This document shows, one piece after another, positions 1-9,166 of a stretch of 64,000 nt of DNA. The DNA lies in NCBI RefSeq assembly GCF_900104335.1, contig NZ_FMXT01000006.1:86065-150064 (forward strand). The letters run 5' to 3'. The notes under the pieces were generated by a model. It was not told the DNA's origin and did not search any database. It saw nothing but the letters and a program-made list of their open reading frames with translations. Both the position numbers and the translations under genes were made by a program. The DNA is from Pseudobutyrivibrio sp. YE44. GTDB taxonomy: Bacteria > Bacillota > Clostridia > Lachnospirales > Lachnospiraceae. The first letter of the stretch is position 1; every line of letters begins with the position of its first letter.

Positions 1-65
1 AGGATGGTCTTCCAGTATATGTTTCTCGTTAATGGGATGATTGTAATTTTATAAAGAAACAGATT

Positions 66-96
66 TAAAAGAGGCAAAGGAGATTTGCCTCTTTTA
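66..96. terminator. Hairpin terminator of a gene upstream of the window
   Basis: A 13-bp stem (AAAAGAGGC arm and its complement around GGAGA) ends in TTTT. It lies between a probable upstream gene tail (one frame ends at a TAA at 30-32, another at 52-54; neither is long enough to identify) and the P1 peptidase. Confidence 0.6.
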
Positions 97-128
97 TCAA
101 ATGTAAAAATTCTAGAAAGGGCAGCATT

Positions 129-1085
129 ATGGGAATTAAAGAAATAAAGCTAAGTGAAATTGGCGATTTTAAAATTGGGCAGGCAGAAAATAAGGAAGCT
201 GCAACAGGTGTAACTGTTATTGTGGCTCCACAGGGAGCGCCTGTAGGTCTTGATATTCGTGGTGGTGGCCCAGCAAGTAGAGAATCTGGCCTTATGGACC
301 CACTGGCAGCAGCTGAGATTGTCCATGGGGTGGTTCTTGGTGGCGGCTCTGCCTTTGGTCTTGATGCAGCAGGTGGTGTCATGAAATATCTTTCAGAACA
401 TGGCATTGGTTTTCCAGTAGGGGATGTGGTTGTTCCACTGGTATGTCAATCAGATATCTTTGATCTTGGAATTGGTCGCAGTGATGTATATCCTGATAAG
501 GAAATGGGGTATCAGGCTGCCAAAAATGCCTTTGAGATAGGAGATTTTGGAAATTACAAGGATGGAGATTTCGGCTGTGGCTGTGGAGCTACTGTTGGAA
601 AAATCCTTGGAATGGAACGATGCACCAAAACCGGCGTAGGCTCTTATGCTGTTCAGTTAGGTGAATTAAAGGTTGGAGCAATTGTTTGCACTAATGCAAT
701 TGGGGATATATACGATTATGAAACTGGAAAGAGGATTGCAGGGATAATGTCCGAGGACGGAAAGAGCATGAATGATTTATCCTGCGAGGATATTCTTCTT
801 TCAATGGCAGAGAGTCCAGCTGCAACTCAGAATGATACAAAGCCTGTAACAAATACAACAATTGGTATTGTTATCACCAACGCTAGCTTCAACAAGACTC
901 AGCTGTGCAAGCTGGCGGGCATGACTCACGATGGATATGCGAGATGTATTCGACCAATTCATACATCCATGGATGGAGATAGCATCTACGCAATGTCTGT
1001 TGGACAAGTGGAATCAACCTTGGATATTGTTGGAACATTAGCTAATCAGGTTATGTGCGAAGCAATTCGTAGAACAGTAAAATAA
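129..1085 (+). CDS. P1 family (DmpA/S58-like) aminopeptidase
   Basis: This 318-residue protein matches the P1/DmpA family of N-terminal nucleophile aminopeptidases, which self-cleave into two chains and remove N-terminal residues or hydrolyse amides and esters. Family signatures visible are the N-terminal GAPVGLDIRGGGPASRE stretch, the Gly-rich GGGSAFGLDAAGG segment, and the C-terminal VITNASF and MTHDGYARCIRPIHTSMDGD segments. The ATG at 129 follows AAAGGG at the right distance. It stands alone between two terminators, so it is probably monocistronic. There is no signal peptide, so it should be cytoplasmic. The physiological substrate cannot be read from sequence. Confidence 0.85.
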   Translation: MGIKEIKLSEIGDFKIGQAENKEAATGVTVIVAPQGAPVGLDIRGGGPASRESGLMDPLAAAEIVHGVVLGGGSAFGLDAAGGVMKYLSEHGIGFPVGDVVVPLVCQSDIFDLGIGRSDVYPDKEMGYQAAKNAFEIGDFGNYKDGDFGCGCGATVGKILGMERCTKTGVGSYAVQLGELKVGAIVCTNAIGDIYDYETGKRIAGIMSEDGKSMNDLSCEDILLSMAESPAATQNDTKPVTNTTIGIVITNASFNKTQLCKLAGMTHDGYARCIRPIHTSMDGDSIYAMSVGQVESTLDIVGTLANQVMCEAIRRTVK

Positions 1086-1096
1086 GGTATAAAAAG

Positions 1097-1130
1097 GGCT
1101 TCCTGGAAAGTGATTCAGGAAGCCTTGTTT
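1097..1130 (+). terminator. Terminator of the P1 peptidase gene
   Basis: A perfect 9-bp GC-rich stem (GGCTTCCTG / CAGGAAGCC) with a 10-nt loop is followed by TTGTTT, 11 nt past the stop codon. Confidence 0.75.
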
Positions 1131-1137
1131 ATTAGGA

Positions 1138-1422
1138 TTAGATAACATTTAAAGATAATCGATTGTAATCGTGTTCTTCCAATAGGGATAATACTCTGCG
1201 AGCGTGAGAGTATTGAGTTCTGTTAATGGAAAAAACGTATATTATGTCAGCACCATTATAGTTGTGTCTCAAGAATAATGGAACTCTGTGATAAGTCTTT
1301 GAAAATGGAACTGACTGCTCCAGTAGAAGACTTGTGGTTCGTCTAGATACGATTCGATTTGTTGTTTTGCATAAAACTATATCTTTACCGACATTTTTTG
1401 ATAACTTTGGTTTCTTTCTCAT
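1138..1422 (-). CDS. Small unknown partner of the XRE regulator
   Basis: This 94-residue protein has no motif I can name with confidence. It is rich in Arg, Lys, Ser and Tyr and ends in a region likely to be helical (YSHARRVLSLLEE). It lies 12 nt downstream of the XRE-type regulator gene on the same strand, so the two are almost certainly cotranscribed. The pairing of a small DNA-binding protein with a small basic protein resembles a toxin-antitoxin module, but the order (regulator first) and the lack of a RelE or HigB signature leave that unproven. Confidence 0.5.
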   Translation of the reverse strand: MRKKPKLSKNVGKDIVLCKTTNRIVSRRTTSLLLEQSVPFSKTYHRVPLFLRHNYNGADIIYVFSINRTQYSHARRVLSLLEEHDYNRLSLNVI

Positions 1423-1434
1423 TTCTATAACCTT

Positions 1435-1680
1435 CTAATTTATGTGAATATCCACCCTTTTACCCATAGATTCAGCAACCTTAACCAAGAAATCCAAGGA
1501 TGGATTATATTTCCCGCTCTCCATCCGGGAGATGTTGGATTTTTTGGTGCCCACAAGATCTGCAAGAGATTCTTGAGTCAAATTTAACTGATGACGGGTG
1601 TCACGAAGCTCTTTGGCAATGGAATGTCGTGCCGCTAAAGCCTGGGGCGTGACAACTCCATTTTCGTATCGATTCTTCAT
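1435..1680 (-). CDS. XRE-family HTH regulator (HigA-like)
   Basis: An 81-residue Cro/CI-type helix-turn-helix protein. The HTH spans about residues 24-78 (RHQLNLTQESLADLVGTKKS then NISRMESGKYNPSLDFLVKVAES). An open frame extends 168 nt further upstream, but the start is placed at 1680 because AGGTGG precedes this ATG by a normal spacing and the extension does not look like protein. A perfect 18-bp palindrome overlaps its predicted -10 box, which suggests autorepression. The next gene on the strand is the 94-residue unknown; the GH5 gene is transcribed divergently. Confidence 0.8.
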   Translation of the reverse strand: MKNRYENGVVTPQALAARHSIAKELRDTRHQLNLTQESLADLVGTKKSNISRMESGKYNPSLDFLVKVAESMGKRVDIHIN

Positions 1681-1702
1681 GCCTACCACCTCATGCTTAT
1701 AA

Positions 1703-1720
1703 GTTATCATATATGATAAC
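1703..1720. promoter_or_regulatory. Perfect 18-bp palindrome, probable operator
   Basis: GTTATCATATATGATAAC is fully self-complementary. It covers the predicted -10 box (TATCAT on the minus strand, 1713-1718) of the XRE gene, the usual place for an autoregulatory operator. Confidence 0.65.
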
Positions 1721-1741
1721 AGAAAGCAAGGAGTTTCACAA
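1713..1741 (-). promoter_or_regulatory. Promoter of the XRE gene pair
   Basis: On the minus strand TTGTGA (1736-1741), a 17-nt spacer and TATCAT (1713-1718) lie about 35 nt upstream of the chosen ATG. Confidence 0.5.
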
Positions 1742-1822
1742 TATCCACATACTAATTCTTTCAAAAAAAGAGGGAATGTACTAAAATAGTAGCTAAAAGG
1801 AAAATGACATAAGGGGGACACT

Positions 1823-3325
1823 ATGGTTTCAAAAAAACAACGTTTCATTACATTTCTTTTTGTGATTATTCTTGCAGCAGCTATCGTAGGTGGCGTGTTT
1901 GCAATTACTTATTTTAAAGGCGGTGTTACATTCCCTTGGCAGGTAACAGTGTCAACTACTGAAGAAAAAGAGACAGCTAGCGAGCCTAAGGAAGAACCAA
2001 AGCTCGTAGTTAAGGAAAAGGCTAAAGATACAGAAAAAAAGACTGAAGAAACTAAGCCTAAAAAAGAAACTAAGGTAGAGAAAAAGGAAGAGGAGCCAGC
2101 TCCAACTTACCTTGGTAACGGAACAAAGCTTAAGTATTATGGTCAGCTTTCTGTTGACGGTACAAAGCTTGTTGATGAAAATGGTGACGATGCACTTCTT
2201 ATGGGCGTCAGCACACATGGAATCAACTGGTACCCAGATTATGCTTCACCTGAGACTATCAAGTCTTTAAGAGAGGACTGGGGTATCAATGTAATTCGTC
2301 TTGCTATGTACACCAGCGACTACAATGGATACTGTGTTGGTGGCAAGGAAAACCAGGAAAATCTTAAGAATATTATTGATGATGCAGTAAAGGCTGCCAC
2401 AGATAATGATATGTATGTTATCATTGATTGGCATATCTTAAATGACAACAATCCTAACGAATACAAATCAGAGGCTATTCAGTTCTTTGGTGAGATGGTT
2501 CGTAAATACGAATCAAATGAAAACGTTATCTATGAGATTTGCAACGAGCCAAATGGTGATACCACTTGGGAAGATATTAGAGATTATGCTAATGAGGTTA
2601 TCCCTGTTATCAGAAATGTAAACGAGGATGCTATTATTTTGGTGGGTACACCAAAGTGGTCTAGCGACCTTTACTCAGTGCTTGATGATCCACTTGAGTT
2701 TGATAACATTATGTACACTTATCATTTCTATGCAGCAACACATGGTGCTCGTGAAAGAGATAAGCTTAGAACAGCTCTTGAAGAGGGCTTGCCAGTATTC
2801 ATCTCAGAGTATGGTCTTGTTTCAGCTGATGGCAATGGAGAAGCTGATTTAGATGAAGCTGATGATTGGTATGACTTAATGCAGGAAACAGAATTCAATC
2901 TTTCATCTTGCATGTGGAACTTCTCCAACAAAGATGAAGGTTCTGCTATGATTAATTCTGATTGTGATAAGCTTGAAGGCTTCACAGAGGATGAGATTTC
3001 TGAGTCAGCACAATTCTTGTTAGATACTATTGGAAACTATCATGATTCCACTTTTGAAGATGGTGTATATTTGAACAAAAATGGTCAGAAGACAGATAAA
3101 GAAAAAGTCTCTGATAGTAAAAACAATAAAAGTAAAAAATCAGAGAAGCTTTCTCAGTATGAAGATGAGAAGGAAGATATAGAGGAAGACTTAGAAGAAG
3201 ATTCTAGGGAATCCTTAAACAAAGATTCTAAGAGTGACAGCTCAAAGGACAAAGATTCTAAGAGCAATAGCTCTAAAGATAAAAATTCAAAAAAGACTAG
3301 CAATAGTCAGAAGAATAGAAGATAG
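1823..3325 (+). CDS. Membrane-anchored GH5 endoglucanase
   Basis: A 500-residue glycoside hydrolase family 5 enzyme, expected to cleave beta-1,4-glucan (cellulose or related glucans) outside the cell. An N-terminal hydrophobic segment (about 8-29) acts as signal or membrane anchor. A Lys/Glu-rich spacer (about 46-90) follows, then the GH5 barrel (about 97-395). The acid/base Glu is in ICNEPNG (about residue 242) and the nucleophile Glu in ISEYG (about 329). The last 90 residues are a low-complexity Lys/Ser/Asp tail that may contact the wall. No dockerin or carbohydrate-binding module is visible. The ATG at 1823 follows AGGGGG. The next gene starts 15 nt downstream. Confidence 0.9.
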   Translation: MVSKKQRFITFLFVIILAAAIVGGVFAITYFKGGVTFPWQVTVSTTEEKETASEPKEEPKLVVKEKAKDTEKKTEETKPKKETKVEKKEEEPAPTYLGNGTKLKYYGQLSVDGTKLVDENGDDALLMGVSTHGINWYPDYASPETIKSLREDWGINVIRLAMYTSDYNGYCVGGKENQENLKNIIDDAVKAATDNDMYVIIDWHILNDNNPNEYKSEAIQFFGEMVRKYESNENVIYEICNEPNGDTTWEDIRDYANEVIPVIRNVNEDAIILVGTPKWSSDLYSVLDDPLEFDNIMYTYHFYAATHGARERDKLRTALEEGLPVFISEYGLVSADGNGEADLDEADDWYDLMQETEFNLSSCMWNFSNKDEGSAMINSDCDKLEGFTEDEISESAQFLLDTIGNYHDSTFEDGVYLNKNGQKTDKEKVSDSKNNKSKKSEKLSQYEDEKEDIEEDLEEDSRESLNKDSKSDSSKDKDSKSNSSKDKNSKKTSNSQKNRR

Positions 3326-3340
3326 GAGTAATATTTAGTA

Positions 3341-5134
3341 ATGACAACAAATGAGAAAATCGCAGCATTGCGTAATTTAATGAATGAGAGAGGTATCGAT
3401 ATGTACCTCATTCCTACAGACGATTTTCATTCATCAGAATATGTTGGAGAGCATTTTAAGGCTCGTAGCTTTATGACAGGCTTTACAGGTTCAGCAGGAA
3501 CCGCAATCATCACACAGAAGGAAGCTCATCTTTGGGCAGACGGACGTTATTTCGTTCAGGCTGCAAAGCAGATTAAGGATTCTGAGGTTATTTTGGAGCG
3601 TATTGGTGAGCCTGGTGTTCCAGAGGTTGACGAGTTTATTGAAAAGAATTTCTTGGATGGTGGTTGTCTTGGCTTTGACGGTCGCTGTGTTTCAGCTAAG
3701 AATGCTGCAAAGTATTTCGAGATAGCTCAGAACAAGGGTGGTGAGCTTTACACTACAGAAGATTTGGTGGATATGATTTGGGAAGATAGACCACCTCTTC
3801 CAAAAGCTACTACATGGGTTCTTGAGGAGCAGTACTCAGGCGAGAGCATGCAGGCAAAAATCTATCGAATTCGTGAAAAGATGAAAAATAATAAGGCAGA
3901 TGCACATCTTCTTACTAGTCTTTACGACATTGCCTATGTGCTTAACATCAGAGGAAATGATATTGCAAACGTACCAGTTTTCCTTTCTTTCCTCCTTATT
4001 ACAGATGAGACAATTATCCTGTTTACAGATACCACAAATTGGCCAGAGGAGGTAATGCAGTACCTCAATGATAACAGCGTTAAGCTTTATCCTTACGATA
4101 TGATTTATCATTATCTTCAGAGTGCTGATTTGGCAGATAGAAGCGTACTTCTTGACCAGTCAATTGTTAACTACAACATGGTTAAGGCTTTGAAGGGATC
4201 AGCTAAGATTATCGACGGAAAGAATCCTTCTGAGCTTATGCGCGCAATCAAAAATGAAACAGAAATTAAGAATACAAAGCTTGCTCACATCAAGGATGGT
4301 GTAGCATGTACAAAGGCTATCAAGTGGGTAAAGGAAAACATCGGCAAGACTCCTATGACAGAAATCACTGTTTCTGATTATTATGAGGCAAGACGTAAGG
4401 ATCAGGAAAACTTTGTTGACCTTTCCTTTGATACTATTTCAGCTTATGGTCCTAATGCAGCAATGATGCATTACAGTGCTAAGCCAGGTTCAGAAGCAAC
4501 ACTTAAGCCAGAGGGCTTCTTACTTGTTGATTCAGGTGCTCACTTCCTTGAAGGTACAACTGATATTACACGTACCATTGCCCTTGGACCTCTTACACAG
4601 CAGATGAAGGAGTATTACACTGTAGTTCTTCGTTGTCACTTAAGACTTCTTGCAGCAAACTTCCCTAAGGGAGTTACTGGTGCAAACCTTGATATTCTTT
4701 CTCGTGGCCCAGTATGGGATATGGGACTTGATTACCGTTGTGGAACAGGTCACGGTGTTGGACATATTCTTAATGTTCACGAGGGACCAAACCGTTTCCA
4801 CTGGAGAGTACTTGAGGGACAGAATTCTGCAGAGATTAAGCCAGGCATGATTACAACTGATGAGCCAGGTTTATATATTGAAGATGGTTTTGGAATCAGA
4901 ATCGAAAACGAGCTTCTTTGTGTGGCAGGTGAAACTACAGAGTATGGCGACTTCCGTCATTTCGAAGCAATCACTTACTGCCCAATCGACCTTGATCCAG
5001 TTATCCCAGAAATGATGACTGAGGCAGAAAAGAAGACTCTCAACGAGTACCACGCCTTGGTACGCGAAACATTAAAACCATATTTAACAGATGAGGAGAA
5101 TGACTGGTTAGCTAAAGAAACCAGAGATATCTAA
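3341..5134 (+). CDS. pepP: Xaa-Pro aminopeptidase (M24B)
   Basis: A 597-residue aminopeptidase P of the long, three-domain type, removing N-terminal residues that precede proline. Creatinase-like N-terminal domains cover about residues 5-300 and the pita-bread catalytic domain about 305-530. The metal ligands are visible in order: two Asp in DSGAHFLEGTTDITRT, the His of HGVGHILNVHEGP, and Glu in TTDEPGLY and RIENELL. A C-terminal extension is typical of the long form. It sits 15 nt after the GH5 gene, with the site AGGAG at the GH5 stop, so the two may be cotranscribed. Predicted cytoplasmic. Confidence 0.9.
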   Translation: MTTNEKIAALRNLMNERGIDMYLIPTDDFHSSEYVGEHFKARSFMTGFTGSAGTAIITQKEAHLWADGRYFVQAAKQIKDSEVILERIGEPGVPEVDEFIEKNFLDGGCLGFDGRCVSAKNAAKYFEIAQNKGGELYTTEDLVDMIWEDRPPLPKATTWVLEEQYSGESMQAKIYRIREKMKNNKADAHLLTSLYDIAYVLNIRGNDIANVPVFLSFLLITDETIILFTDTTNWPEEVMQYLNDNSVKLYPYDMIYHYLQSADLADRSVLLDQSIVNYNMVKALKGSAKIIDGKNPSELMRAIKNETEIKNTKLAHIKDGVACTKAIKWVKENIGKTPMTEITVSDYYEARRKDQENFVDLSFDTISAYGPNAAMMHYSAKPGSEATLKPEGFLLVDSGAHFLEGTTDITRTIALGPLTQQMKEYYTVVLRCHLRLLAANFPKGVTGANLDILSRGPVWDMGLDYRCGTGHGVGHILNVHEGPNRFHWRVLEGQNSAEIKPGMITTDEPGLYIEDGFGIRIENELLCVAGETTEYGDFRHFEAITYCPIDLDPVIPEMMTEAEKKTLNEYHALVRETLKPYLTDEENDWLAKETRDI

Positions 5135-5183
5135 AAGGCTTCCCCTTGAGGGGAAGCTGGCAGCTTTAGCTGACTGATGAGGT
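5135..5183. repeat. REP-like double-hairpin intergenic element
   Basis: Two adjacent hairpins, GCTTCCCC-ttga-GGGGAAGC (5138-5157) and CAGC-ttta-GCTG (5161-5172), are followed by ACTGATGAGG. This layout matches a repeat type I recall as common between genes of gut and rumen Clostridia. The element starts right at the pepP stop and its last bases provide the Shine-Dalgarno site for polA. Confidence 0.6.
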
Positions 5184-5187
5184 GTTT

Positions 5188-7890
5188 ATGAAATTATTAC
5201 TAATGGATGGCCACAGCATTGCCAACCGAGCATTTTATGGAGTTCCAGATCTTACAAATAGCGCCGGAGAACACACCGGCGCCATTTTTGGTTTCCTAAA
5301 CATGATGTTTAAGTTTATTGAAGATGAGCAGCCAGACAACTTTGCAGTTGCCTTTGATGTTCACGCTCCAACCTTTAGACATAAAATGTACGAGGCATAC
5401 AAGGGCACTCGTAAGCCTATGCAACCAGAATTGAAGGAACAGATTCCTCGTATTCAGGAAATGCTTAAGGCAATGGGCGTACCGGTAATCACTAAAGAGG
5501 GCTGGGAGGCTGACGACATCCTTGGCACTCTTGCCAGAATGGGCGAAGAAAAGGGCTTTGATGTTACTATTGTTTCTGGAGATAGAGATCTTCTTCAGCT
5601 TGCAACTGACAAGGTCAAGATTTCCATTCCAAAGACAAAAAAAGGTGGCACAGAAATTGAAAACTATTATGCTGCAGATGTAAAGTCGACATATGATGTT
5701 ACACCAAAGCAGTTTATTGATGTAAAGGCTCTTCAGGGAGATGCCAGCGATAACATCCCTGGTGTAGAAGGCATCGGACCAAAGACTGCTCAGAAATGGA
5801 TTGCAGAATATGGTTCAATCGAGGAATGCCATGCTCACGTTGATGAAATGAAAAAGGGCAAGGTCCTCGACAATTTTATTGCACAGTGGGATATTGCAGT
5901 TCTTTCTAAGGAGCTTGCAACTATAAATGTGAATGCGCCTATAGAGCTTGAAGAAGGCAGTACAAAGCTTGAAAATCTATTTACAGAAGAGGCATATCTT
6001 CTTTGTAAACGCTATGAGTTGAAGAAGTTATTGCCTAGATTTGAAAGCACAGACACTTCAAAGGTCCAGGATAATACATCTGAATCCTTTAAACGTATAT
6101 ACGAATTATCTGATGTAGAGGATTTCTTTTCAAAGCTTAAGGCAGCTGGCAAAGATTTTGTTGGTGCAAGTATTATGGCTGGCGATGATAGGAAAATCAA
6201 AGGCGCAGCCCTTTCAGTAGGAGACGCTACAATCTATGTGGATTGTGCGGGCCTTATTACTCCAGATTATCTTGCTCACAAGCTTATTGAGGTTAGCAAG
6301 GCTGGTGTGAAGCTGTGCTTCTGGGATTTAAAGAATGCTATGCATTTGATTTTCGACCTTTTAGCTGATAGCGAAAAAGAACAGGTGCTTGCATTGGGAG
6401 GAAAGGCAGAAATCTTTCCAACAGCAGTTGATGTAGCTGTGGCTGCATATCTTCTTAATCCTACTAAAAAGGAATATACAGCAGACGATATTGCAAACGA
6501 GATTCTTGGAATCCTTATTCCAGCCCAGGCAGATTTGTTCGGAAAGAAAAAGCTTTCTGCAGCTTTAGAGGATGACAGCCTTCTTGAGGCAGTTACAACC
6601 TATGCTTGCTATAATGCTTATGTTGCCTATGCAGCTTTTGAAAAGGTGATAGCAGAGATTAAAGAAGAGGGAATGCTTGATATTTATGAGAAAATCGAGA
6701 TGCCTCTGGCTTACACCTTATTTGATATGGAGCTTCAGGGTATTGCTATGGATGCAAAGGCCTTGGCGGAATATGGAGACAAGCTTCAAATTCGTATAAA
6801 CGAATTAGAGCAAAGCATATACAGTCAGGCAGGTGAGGAGTTTAATATCAACTCACCAAAGCAGCTGGGTGTCATTCTTTTTGAAAAGCTTGGAATAGAA
6901 GGTGGAAAGAAAACAAAGACTGGATATTCAACAGCTGCAGATGTTTTAGAAGAACTTTCTGCTACAAATCCGATAATATATGATATATTAGAGTACAGAC
7001 AGTTGACAAAGCTGAAAAGCACCTACGCAGATGGATTGGCTGCATGCTTAGATGAGGATGGAAGAATTCGTTCCACCTTTATGCAGACTGTGACAGCCAC
7101 TGGAAGAATCAGCTCTACAGAGCCTAATCTCCAGAATATTCCAATCAGAATGGAGCTTGGAAGAGAAATCCGTAAGGTATTCTATCCAAAGGATGGTTGC
7201 ATTTTCCTTGATGCAGACTATTCTCAGATTGAGCTTAGAGTGCTTGCTCATATGTCAGGTGATGAAAATCTGATTAATGCCTTTAAGGCAGGGCAGGATA
7301 TACATCGTTCCACTGCATCCTTGGTGTTTAATACTCCTTTTGAGGAGGTTACAGATTTACAGCGCCGCAGTGCAAAGGCAGTAAACTTTGGTATTGTTTA
7401 TGGAATCAGCGCCTTTGGTCTTGCAAAGGATATCGGTGTTGGCAGAAAGGAAGCCCAGGAATATATCGATAATTATTTCAAGGCTTATCCTAAGATGCAC
7501 CAATTCCTTGAAGGGCTTAAGACCTCTGCTACAGAGCAGGGATTTGCAACCACCATGTACGGTAGACGTCGCCCTGTGCCAGAGCTTAAATCATCTAATT
7601 TTATGACCAGACAGTTTGGTGAGAGAATTGCTATGAATTCTCCTATCCAGGGAACGGCTGCTGACATAATCAAGATAGCTATGGTAAATGTTCACGATAG
7701 ACTTTTAAAGGAAGGCTTGAAATCAAAGCTTTTACTTCAGGTTCATGATGAGCTTTTGGTGGAGACTTACGAGGATGAACGTTCTAAGGTGGAACAGCTT
7801 ATAGCTGAAGAAATGCAAGGAGCAGCACAACTTTTAGTGCAACTTGAAATTGATATGAATTCTGGAAAGACTTGGGCGGAAGCTCACTAA
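5188..7890 (+). CDS. polA: DNA polymerase I
   Basis: About 900 residues with the three Pol I domains. The 5' nuclease is about 1-290 (VSGDRDLLQLATD and the helix-hairpin-helix GVEGIGPKTAQKW). A 3'-5' exonuclease-like domain is about 305-500. The polymerase is about 500-900, with motif A DADYSQIELR, motif B RRSAKAVNFGIVYG and motif C QVHDELLVE. The exonuclease-like domain lacks the usual DxE metal site (FVGASIMAG in its place), so proofreading is probably absent, as in other Gram-positive Pol I. An in-frame GTG at 5182 lies inside the ribosome site, so the ATG at 5188 is preferred. Role: Okazaki fragment maturation and repair synthesis. Confidence 0.95.
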   Translation: MKLLLMDGHSIANRAFYGVPDLTNSAGEHTGAIFGFLNMMFKFIEDEQPDNFAVAFDVHAPTFRHKMYEAYKGTRKPMQPELKEQIPRIQEMLKAMGVPVITKEGWEADDILGTLARMGEEKGFDVTIVSGDRDLLQLATDKVKISIPKTKKGGTEIENYYAADVKSTYDVTPKQFIDVKALQGDASDNIPGVEGIGPKTAQKWIAEYGSIEECHAHVDEMKKGKVLDNFIAQWDIAVLSKELATINVNAPIELEEGSTKLENLFTEEAYLLCKRYELKKLLPRFESTDTSKVQDNTSESFKRIYELSDVEDFFSKLKAAGKDFVGASIMAGDDRKIKGAALSVGDATIYVDCAGLITPDYLAHKLIEVSKAGVKLCFWDLKNAMHLIFDLLADSEKEQVLALGGKAEIFPTAVDVAVAAYLLNPTKKEYTADDIANEILGILIPAQADLFGKKKLSAALEDDSLLEAVTTYACYNAYVAYAAFEKVIAEIKEEGMLDIYEKIEMPLAYTLFDMELQGIAMDAKALAEYGDKLQIRINELEQSIYSQAGEEFNINSPKQLGVILFEKLGIEGGKKTKTGYSTAADVLEELSATNPIIYDILEYRQLTKLKSTYADGLAACLDEDGRIRSTFMQTVTATGRISSTEPNLQNIPIRMELGREIRKVFYPKDGCIFLDADYSQIELRVLAHMSGDENLINAFKAGQDIHRSTASLVFNTPFEEVTDLQRRSAKAVNFGIVYGISAFGLAKDIGVGRKEAQEYIDNYFKAYPKMHQFLEGLKTSATEQGFATTMYGRRRPVPELKSSNFMTRQFGERIAMNSPIQGTAADIIKIAMVNVHDRLLKEGLKSKLLLQVHDELLVETYEDERSKVEQLIAEEMQGAAQLLVQLEIDMNSGKTWAEAH

Positions 7891-7960
7891 GCTTTCCCGC
7901 TTTCCGGAGTTTTATATAAACTAGGTAATATTAATTAATAATTTTTTTAGGAGGATAATT

Positions 7961-9163
7961 ATGAGTTTTCCAAGAAAACAGATTAAAGCCAATGCAAGAG
8001 CTGCTTTATCAGCTAACTATTGGCCAATTGTAGGATACCCATTTTTACTGGGACTTTTGTTAGAGGCAGCACTTTCTGTATTTTTTACAGTAGTCATTGT
8101 TGCTCTTTTAGCAGTTGTAGGTTTTAGCGCAGGCCTCGAAGGTTTATTTGATGGTTCTGCAGGAGTTGGATTCCTTGTAGGCTTCTATATTATTTATATG
8201 GTGTCTATAGTAATCATTTGCCTCTTTATGAATGTAATCACTGTTGGTGAGTTGAAATTCTATTATGAATTCTATAGAGGTTCAAAGGGTGACTTCGGTA
8301 CTTTCTTTGAAGGCTTCAAGAACCACAGAATGTGGAGAATCATCGGTGGTATGTTCCTTATGGCATTAAAGCTTATGCTTTGGCCTATTCCAGGATACAT
8401 TCTTATGCTAGTTGGTATAGTTATGGCTGAGATGGACACAATGTGGGTGATTTTAGCCGTAGTTGGTGGAATCCTTTACTTTGCAGGTTGTGTCATGACT
8501 ATTATTAAGGGCTATCAGTACAGAATGATTCCTTATCTTTTGATTGACCGTCCAGACCTTACTATCAAGGAATGCTTTAAGATGACAAAGCAGATGACAG
8601 ATGGTTACAAGGGTGCTTTATTCGTAATGGACCTTTCATTCATCGGTTGGGTACTTTTATCACTTCTTACATGTGGTATCCTCATCATCTTCTATGTTGG
8701 ACCATACATTCACTTAGCAGAGGCAGGATGCTATGACTTCCTTAAGAGAACTCGTATGGGCCAGCCAGGACCAAGACCAGGTCAGCCAATGCCAGGCCAG
8801 CCAGTTCCAGGCCCACAGCAGTTTGGACAGGGATATGTACCTAACGGAGTAGATAATGCTAATCAGGGACCAGTGTTCCAGTCAGCTTCATTTGAGCCAC
8901 AGGCTCCTGCACAGAACAACTTTGCACAGCCTGTAGAAACAGTTGCACCACAGCAGCCAAGTTTTGAGCAGCCTGTAGAGCCAGTTGCACCACAGCAGCC
9001 AAGCTTTGAGCAGCCAGTTGAAACAGTTGCACCAGAACAGCCAAGCTATGAGGCTCCAGTTGAGCCAGCACAGCCTGAGCAGACTTTTGACGCATCTTCA
9101 CCTTCAGGTGAAAACACATACGGTCCTAAGGTTGTGGAGAACGACGATATTTTTGACGAGTAA
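7961..9163 (+). CDS. DUF975 family membrane protein
   Basis: A 400-residue integral membrane protein that opens with the family signature (RKQIKANARAALSANYW). About six hydrophobic segments lie within residues 24-250. The region near YRMIPYLLIDRPDLT followed by ECFKMTKQMTDG is typical of DUF975. The C-terminal 130 residues are a Pro/Gln/Glu-rich cytoplasmic or surface tail with three or four copies of an 11-13-residue repeat (FEQPVEPVAPQQPS-like). The function of the family is not known. The start follows AGGAGG. The coaE gene begins 3 nt after its stop, so the two are translationally linked. Confidence 0.85.
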   Translation: MSFPRKQIKANARAALSANYWPIVGYPFLLGLLLEAALSVFFTVVIVALLAVVGFSAGLEGLFDGSAGVGFLVGFYIIYMVSIVIICLFMNVITVGELKFYYEFYRGSKGDFGTFFEGFKNHRMWRIIGGMFLMALKLMLWPIPGYILMLVGIVMAEMDTMWVILAVVGGILYFAGCVMTIIKGYQYRMIPYLLIDRPDLTIKECFKMTKQMTDGYKGALFVMDLSFIGWVLLSLLTCGILIIFYVGPYIHLAEAGCYDFLKRTRMGQPGPRPGQPMPGQPVPGPQQFGQGYVPNGVDNANQGPVFQSASFEPQAPAQNNFAQPVETVAPQQPSFEQPVEPVAPQQPSFEQPVETVAPEQPSYEAPVEPAQPEQTFDASSPSGENTYGPKVVENDDIFDE

Positions 9164-9166
9164 AAC

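Noticed and set aside
1681..1848. Extended N-terminus of the XRE regulator
   Set aside because: The extra 56 codons give a Phe/Cys-rich peptide, overlap the start of the GH5 gene and its promoter region, and lie upstream of a good ribosome site for the ATG at 1680.
8900..9080. Repeated blocks (GAGCAGCC, CCAGTTGCACCA) in the DUF975 gene as a DNA repeat element
   Set aside because: They encode a Pro/Gln/Glu-rich peptide repeat in frame at the protein's C-terminus. A coding explanation is enough.
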